DNA of 17,967 nucleotides from contig JAZOPU010000022.1 of NCBI GenBank assembly GCA_045655705.1, positions 1-17,967 on the forward strand, read 5' to 3'. Positions 13,497 through 17,967 of this stretch are shown here, one piece after another. The notes beneath the pieces were generated by a model. It was not told where the DNA came from. It was given only the letters and a program-made list of their open reading frames with translations, and searched no databases. Numbering within the stretch: the first letter of the stretch is position 1; each line of letters begins with the position of its first letter. The DNA is from Scatosoma sp045655705 (lineage in GTDB: Bacteria; Bacillota; Clostridia; Christensenellales; Borkfalkiaceae). A program made the position numbers and the translations under genes.

Positions 13497-15929
13497 ATGA
13501 AAAAAGAACAAATCACAGGACAAGTCGCGAAAGAGCTTATTCAAGGCAAACTTTCGCGCTATTTCGGTGTTGCACCGTCGGAAGCACGCAAAGACCAGCT
13601 TTATAAAGCGGTCGTTATGAGCGTGCGAGATATTATGCTTGAAAAAAGACATAAATTCCACACTGTAACCAAAGGCAAAAAGGCAAAAAGGGTATATTAT
13701 CTTTGTATGGAATTTTTGATGGGTAGATCGCTCAAAAACAGCGTTTATAATCTGGGCGTAAAAGACGTTTTTGAACAGGCTTTGAAAGATTATGACGTTA
13801 CCCTTGAAGACCTGTATGAATTAGAACCCGATGCAGGGCTTGGCAACGGCGGTTTAGGGCGTTTAGCGGCTTGCTTTCTCGACGCTTTGGCAACGGGCGA
13901 TTATCCCGCAATGGGCTTTTCCATACGCTACGACTACGGTCTTTTCAAGCAAAAAATTGTAGACGGTTGGCAGACGGAGCTTCCCGACGTTTGGCTTCCC
14001 GGGGGCGAAACTTGGCTTACGCAACGTAGCGACAAAGTATTTACCGTTAAATTCGACGGATATATCGAAGAAAAGTGGACGGAAAACGGTTTAGAAACCA
14101 TTTACCGCGATGCAAAAGAAGTGCAAGCGGTGGCTTATGATATGATGGTGGCAGGCTACGATAGCCAAGCCGTGTCCGTACTTCGGTTATGGAAAGCGCG
14201 TAGCGTGCAAAACTTTGATATGAAGCTGTTCTCGCAAGGCGATTACACTTCCGTTATGAAAGAAGACAACGAAGCGGATTTAATATCCAAGGTTCTTTAT
14301 CCTGCGGATAATCACGTAGAAGGGAAATCGTTGCGTTTAAAACAGCAATATTTCCTTGTTTCCGCGTCGTTACAAAACATTCTTGCCGACCACAAGAGAA
14401 GATACGGGTCTTTGAAATTATTGCCGAAAATGGCGGCAATTCATCTCAACGACACGCACCCTGCACTCGCGATCCCCGAGCTTATGCGACTTTTGATCGA
14501 CGAAAACGCGATGAGCTGGGAAGAAGCTTGGGAGATCACGACGTCCGTTTGTGCCTACACCAATCATACGGTTCTTTCCGAAGCGTTGGAAACGTGGCCT
14601 GAAGATTTGATTGCGCGTAGATTGCCCCGTATTTATAGCATATTAAAGGAAATCAACCGTCGTTTTTGCGAAGATTTGTGGACTCGTTTCCCCGGGGATT
14701 GGGATAAAATTTCCCGTATGGCAATTATGTCCTATAATATCGTAAAAATGGCAAACCTGTCCGTTTACGGCTCGCATCACGTGAACGGGGTTTCGGGCTT
14801 GCATAGCGATATCATCAAACAAAGCATTTTTAAGGATTTCTATGATTATACCCCCGAAAAGTTCACGAACGTTACCAACGGTATTGCGCATAGAAGATGG
14901 TTAAATCAATCCAATCCCGAACTTTGTGCGCTTTTAAATGACTGCATTGGGGAAGGGTATGCAAAAGACGCGTCAAAGCTCGCCTCGTTCAAGAAATTTG
15001 AAAATGATGCAAGCGTTTTAAAGCGTTTAGACGAAATTAAAGCGATTAAGAAAAAGCAATTCGCGGAGTTTGCTTATAAAAAACAGGGCGTGATTATTGA
15101 TCCGAACACGCTGTTCGACGTGCAAGCAAAGCGTTTGCACGAGTATAAACGCCAGCTTTTGAACGTTTTGCATATCATTCACGACTACTTGATTTTAAAA
15201 GAAAATCCCGACGCGCCTATGCAACCCAAAACGTATATTTTTGCGGCGAAAGCGGCAGCAGGGTATTATATGGCAAAGAAGATAATCAAACTCATTTGCT
15301 ATCTTTCCGAAGAGATCAGAAAACAACCCAAGATTGCAGCAAAGCTTAACGTGGTATATATGGAAGATTATAACGTAACCATGTCCGAAGCATTGATGCC
15401 TGCATCGGAAATTTCCGAACAAATTTCGCTAGCAGGAAAAGAAGCGAGCGGTACGGGTAATATGAAATTTATGATCAACGGCGCGCTCACAATCGGAACT
15501 TTGGACGGTGCAAACGTGGAAATGTCGGAAAAAGTGGGTACAGATAATATCTTCATTTTCGGTTTAAAAGCCGACGAAGTTTCGGAGATTTGGCAAAACG
15601 GTTATTCAGCAAGCGTGTATTATAACAACGATCCAATGCTTCGGAAAATCGTGGAAGCGTTGATCGTAGGCTTTAACGGGGAATCGTTTGCGGATATTGC
15701 GAACTATCTTCTCACGGGCGCGCCCGTTGCCGATCCATATATGTGTATGGCGGATTTCCAATCGTACCTTGCAACGCAACAAGAACTCTCAACGCTGTAT
15801 GCAACGGATAAAAAGTCTTGGAATCAAAAGGCTTTGCGCAATATTGCCGCCGCGGGATATTTTGCCGCGGATCGCAGTATCAAAGAATATGCGGAAAACA
15901 TTTGGAATTTAAAGGCTTTGCACGAATAA
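13497..15929 (+). CDS. glgP: Glycogen/starch phosphorylase (GT35)
   Basis: An 810-residue PLP-dependent phosphorylase that releases glucose-1-phosphate from non-reducing ends of alpha-1,4-glucan. The GT35 signatures are in order: LEPDAGLGNGGLGRLAACF (109-127), the SHHVNGVSGLHSDI segment, NVTNGIAHRRWL, and AKRLHEYKRQ with K545 and R546 for phosphate and substrate. The PLP attachment motif EASGTGNMKF carries K657. Length agrees with E. coli GlgP/MalP (about 800-815). The N-terminus is short and lacks the mammalian phosphorylation site. AGGAG (13484-13488) is 8 nt from the ATG. The 64-bp gap from glgA is the widest in the cluster but contains neither a terminator nor a good promoter, so it is probably on the same transcript. 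It is the degradative arm of the cluster. Confidence 0.97.
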   Translation: MKKEQITGQVAKELIQGKLSRYFGVAPSEARKDQLYKAVVMSVRDIMLEKRHKFHTVTKGKKAKRVYYLCMEFLMGRSLKNSVYNLGVKDVFEQALKDYDVTLEDLYELEPDAGLGNGGLGRLAACFLDALATGDYPAMGFSIRYDYGLFKQKIVDGWQTELPDVWLPGGETWLTQRSDKVFTVKFDGYIEEKWTENGLETIYRDAKEVQAVAYDMMVAGYDSQAVSVLRLWKARSVQNFDMKLFSQGDYTSVMKEDNEADLISKVLYPADNHVEGKSLRLKQQYFLVSASLQNILADHKRRYGSLKLLPKMAAIHLNDTHPALAIPELMRLLIDENAMSWEEAWEITTSVCAYTNHTVLSEALETWPEDLIARRLPRIYSILKEINRRFCEDLWTRFPGDWDKISRMAIMSYNIVKMANLSVYGSHHVNGVSGLHSDIIKQSIFKDFYDYTPEKFTNVTNGIAHRRWLNQSNPELCALLNDCIGEGYAKDASKLASFKKFENDASVLKRLDEIKAIKKKQFAEFAYKKQGVIIDPNTLFDVQAKRLHEYKRQLLNVLHIIHDYLILKENPDAPMQPKTYIFAAKAAAGYYMAKKIIKLICYLSEEIRKQPKIAAKLNVVYMEDYNVTMSEALMPASEISEQISLAGKEASGTGNMKFMINGALTIGTLDGANVEMSEKVGTDNIFIFGLKADEVSEIWQNGYSASVYYNNDPMLRKIVEALIVGFNGESFADIANYLLTGAPVADPYMCMADFQSYLATQQELSTLYATDKKSWNQKALRNIAAAGYFAADRSIKEYAENIWNLKALHE

Positions 15930-15947
15930 ACAAAAGTATCGTATAAT
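15918..15947 (+). promoter_or_regulatory. Possible promoter of the GH13 gene
   Basis: A perfect TATAAT (15942-15947) has a poor -35 box TTGCAC (15918-15923) at 18 bp, overlapping the end of glgP. It would give a start near 15954 and a leader of about 86 nt. Confidence 0.4.
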
Positions 15948-15950
15948 ATC

Positions 15951-15963
15951 GGGCAATATGCCC
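15951..15963 (+). other. Small GC hairpin after glgP
   Basis: GGGC (15951-15954) pairs with GCCC (15960-15963) around AATAT. An outer AAGTAT/ATACTT pairing (15934-15939 with 15965-15970) could enclose it. No T-run follows, so it is not a convincing terminator; it may protect the glgP mRNA 3' end or be incidental. Confidence 0.35.
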
Positions 15964-15989
15964 AATACTTACCTTATAAAGATAAACGC

Positions 15990-16023
15990 AACGAAAAGCT
16001 GTAATAATTTACGGCTTTTCGTT
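15990..16023 (+). promoter_or_regulatory. Long hairpin just before the GH13 ribosome binding site
   Basis: A continuous 15-bp stem (15990-16004 with 16009-16023, one T-G wobble) closes a 4-nt loop TAAT. Only TTT (16022-16024, partly in the stem) follows, then GG, so a normal U-tract is missing. It ends 4 nt before AAAGG (16028-16032), the likely ribosome binding site of the next gene. Partial termination, mRNA processing or translational control are all possible. Confidence 0.5.
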
Positions 16024-16039
16024 TGGTAAAGGTCTATTT

Positions 16040-17902
16040 ATGGCAATACAAATTTATTTTGATCCGCTCAATATCGCTTGCAAATCAATAACGGGTGCGA
16101 TTTGTCAAAACGAAAGGGTAGAATTTAATCTGTTTTTATTAAAATCGCACGAAAAGAATGGGGTAACGGCTGGAAATTGCCTTACCCCCGATTTTAATGC
16201 TGCCTTACACTTAAATAAAGACGGCGAAAAGGCAAAGATTTATCCAATGCAGAAAACGTCGTTTGGTTGGACAATCTCGCTTTCCATTGAAGATATCGGA
16301 CTGTATTACTACGTATTTGCGCTTGAAGGCGTTGGTTTCATTTCCTGTAACGATATGACGAAAGGGGAAATCACGGCTTATCCGAAAGGATTCCAACTGA
16401 CGGTGTTTGCTAAGTCGTATCAAACGCCCGAATGGTTTCAAGGCGGGATCATGTATCAAATCTTCCCCGATCGTTTCGCAAAAAGTGGTACTATGCCAGA
16501 CATAAAAGGGCGTATACAACGAAATGATTGGGATGGATTGCCGTCTTATAAACCAAATGCAAAAGGAAAAGTGCTCAACAACGATTTTTTCGGCGGGAAT
16601 TTTAAGGGCATTGAAGAAAAATTGCCGTATTTAAAAGCGCTTGGCGTTACGGTTATTTATTTAAATCCTATATTTGAAGCGGCTTCCAATCACCGCTACG
16701 ATACTTCGGATTATATGAAAATCGATGCGTATTTAGGCACGGAAGACGATTTTCTATCTCTCGTTCAAAGCGCGGAAAAACAAGGCATTCGCGTGATTTT
16801 AGACGGTGTTTTCAATCATACGGGCGACGATAGCGTATATTTTAATAAATACGGCAATTATCCAAGCGTCGGGGCGTATCAATCTAAAAATTCTCCGTAT
16901 TATTCTTGGTATACTTTTGAGACATTCCCCGATAAATACGAAAGCTGGTGGGGAATAGATATTTTGCCCGAAATCAACGAACAATCGAAAGAATATCAAA
17001 ATTTCATATTTGGAAAGGACGGAGTACTCAAAAAATGGCTTACGTTCGGCATTGGCGGTTATCGTTTGGACGTTGCGGACGAATTGCCTGATTTTTTCTT
17101 GCAAAAACTGCGTCAATGCGTGAAAGAAAGCAATCCCAACGCGATTATTATCGGTGAAGTTTGGGAAGACGCGTCTAATAAAGTAGCATATTCAAAACGC
17201 CGCGCGTATTTGCACGGTTTTGAGCTGGATAGCGTTATGAATTATCCGCTGAAAGACGCGATTATTTCGTATATACAAAGCGGAAATACAATGCCTTTAT
17301 TGCGTTGTATTCGCACGCTGATCGATCATTATCCCAAACAAACGGTTGATTGCTTGATGAATATTCTTGGAACGCACGATACGGCACGAATTTTAACCGT
17401 TTTGGGTGGTATTTACTGTCAAAATAAAGACGAAATGGCGCAAAAATCGGCGTATTTATCCGCAGAAAGCAAAGAAAAAGCCATTGAAAAGTTAAAAATG
17501 GCTGTTGTTTTACAATTTACCCTGCCCGGTGTGCCGTGCGTTTATTACGGTGATGAAAACGGGCAAGAAGGGCATATTGATCCGTTTTGCCGTTGTTGTT
17601 ATAATTGGTCTGAGCAAAATGAATATTTAATCGACTTTTATCAAAAAATCGGTGCAATTCGCCAAGAATATAAAGAAATATTCAAAGACGGCAATTTTTC
17701 GGAAATTATAACACAAGACGGACTGTTCGTTTATAAACGTTATAAGGAAAACTTGAAATTATACGTCTACACAAATAATTCGTCGCGTAAATACGTAATA
17801 CAATTACCTCAGCCAATGAAAGATTTGTTAAGCGACGATGCTTTTGAAACGGAAATCATTATCCAGCCATACAGCTACGGAATTTTAGTCGAAGACAATT
17901 AA
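16040..17902 (+). CDS. GH13 alpha-glucan hydrolase, neopullulanase/cyclomaltodextrinase-like
   Basis: A 620-residue alpha-amylase family enzyme. An N-terminal beta-rich domain (1 to about 125), perhaps CBM34-like but diverged, precedes the barrel, which opens at GGIMYQIFPDRFAKS (135-149). Catalytic residues are visible: H260 in DGVFNH, nucleophile D344 in GYRLDVADE, acid/base E373 in IIGEVWED, and D447 in LGTHDTAR. ILPEIN (308-313) sits where the GH13_20 group has MPKLN, supporting a neopullulanase, cyclomaltodextrinase or maltogenic amylase. There is no signal peptide, so it is probably cytoplasmic. AAAGG (16028-16032) lies 7 nt from the ATG. It follows glgP by 110 bp and probably handles maltodextrins or phosphorylase-limit branches; the exact bond specificity cannot be read from sequence. 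Codon use and AT-richness seem slightly higher than in glgA-glgP. Confidence 0.88.
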   Translation: MAIQIYFDPLNIACKSITGAICQNERVEFNLFLLKSHEKNGVTAGNCLTPDFNAALHLNKDGEKAKIYPMQKTSFGWTISLSIEDIGLYYYVFALEGVGFISCNDMTKGEITAYPKGFQLTVFAKSYQTPEWFQGGIMYQIFPDRFAKSGTMPDIKGRIQRNDWDGLPSYKPNAKGKVLNNDFFGGNFKGIEEKLPYLKALGVTVIYLNPIFEAASNHRYDTSDYMKIDAYLGTEDDFLSLVQSAEKQGIRVILDGVFNHTGDDSVYFNKYGNYPSVGAYQSKNSPYYSWYTFETFPDKYESWWGIDILPEINEQSKEYQNFIFGKDGVLKKWLTFGIGGYRLDVADELPDFFLQKLRQCVKESNPNAIIIGEVWEDASNKVAYSKRRAYLHGFELDSVMNYPLKDAIISYIQSGNTMPLLRCIRTLIDHYPKQTVDCLMNILGTHDTARILTVLGGIYCQNKDEMAQKSAYLSAESKEKAIEKLKMAVVLQFTLPGVPCVYYGDENGQEGHIDPFCRCCYNWSEQNEYLIDFYQKIGAIRQEYKEIFKDGNFSEIITQDGLFVYKRYKENLKLYVYTNNSSRKYVIQLPQPMKDLLSDDAFETEIIIQPYSYGILVEDN

Positions 17903-17916
17903 AAATGCGCAAAAAT

Positions 17917-17944
17917 AAAAAACAAGCCTTTTTTGCCTGTTTTC
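17917..17944 (-). terminator. Possible terminator of a convergent gene beyond the right edge
   Basis: Read on the - strand, AAAACA...TGTTTT (17938-17943 with 17919-17924) plus an inner GC/GC pair makes an imperfect stem, and the run TTTTTTATTTTT follows it. On the + strand no T-run follows the stem. It may end a gene coming from the right and also help stop the GH13 transcript. The rest of 17903-17967 shows nothing else. Confidence 0.35.
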
Positions 17945-17967
17945 GCCAATCACTATTCGTAAAAGTA

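Overview
The window looks like part of the chromosome of a low-to-moderate GC anaerobic Firmicute, probably a gut-associated member of class Clostridia. This rests on gene content and style: a glgB-glgC-glgD-glgA-glgP cluster that includes the Firmicutes-type GlgD, a DNA polymerase I whose 3'-5' exonuclease motifs are lost, polA next to coaE, strong AGGAGG-type ribosome binding sites, and the NifU-like/GGGtGRT gene pair known from anaerobes. I cannot name a genus. All twelve protein genes and the one tRNA are on the + strand, and there are no insertion sequences, phage genes or CRISPR arrays.

Layout. (1) Positions 1-1971: a very strong-looking promoter (phased A-tracts, TTGAAT-17-TATACT with an extended -10) and a leader with two competing hairpins precede a two-gene operon. 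Its genes encode a NifU-N-like protein and a GGGtGRT-family protein of unknown function, and it ends in a good intrinsic terminator. (2) 1992-3856: an ABC-2 exporter (ATPase plus six-helix permease, overlapping by 4 bp) behind a near-consensus promoter that carries tandem 11-bp repeats. (3) 3894-4054: a self-contained tRNA-Leu(CAA) unit with promoter, encoded CCA and terminator. (4) 4056-7424: polA and coaE, with the coaE gene bracketed by 14-bp tandem GTGAAAC repeats and followed by a terminator. (5) 7425-7671: an AT-rich gap holding an imperfect inverted repeat and the glgB promoter. (6) 7672-17902: the glycogen cluster glgB, glgC, glgD, glgA, glgP, then a GH13 alpha-glucan hydrolase. Gaps inside glgB-glgA are only 10-15 bp, which points to one transcript. 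The GH13 gene may also have its own promoter, a long hairpin and a possible 23-codon leader ORF.

How the genes work together. GlgC (with its non-catalytic partner GlgD) makes ADP-glucose, GlgA polymerises it, GlgB adds alpha-1,6 branches, GlgP releases glucose-1-phosphate, and the last GH13 enzyme could remove limit dextrins or linear maltodextrins. This is a whole glycogen store-and-use cycle in about 10 kb. The housekeeping part (tRNA, polA, coaE) is conventional.

The strongest candidate for undescribed biology is the first operon. It has highly expressed-looking regulatory and codon features but no known function, and its NifU-like protein keeps only one of the three canonical scaffold cysteines in my hand alignment. 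Secondary items are the repeats around coaE and the hairpin/leader-ORF arrangement before the last gene.
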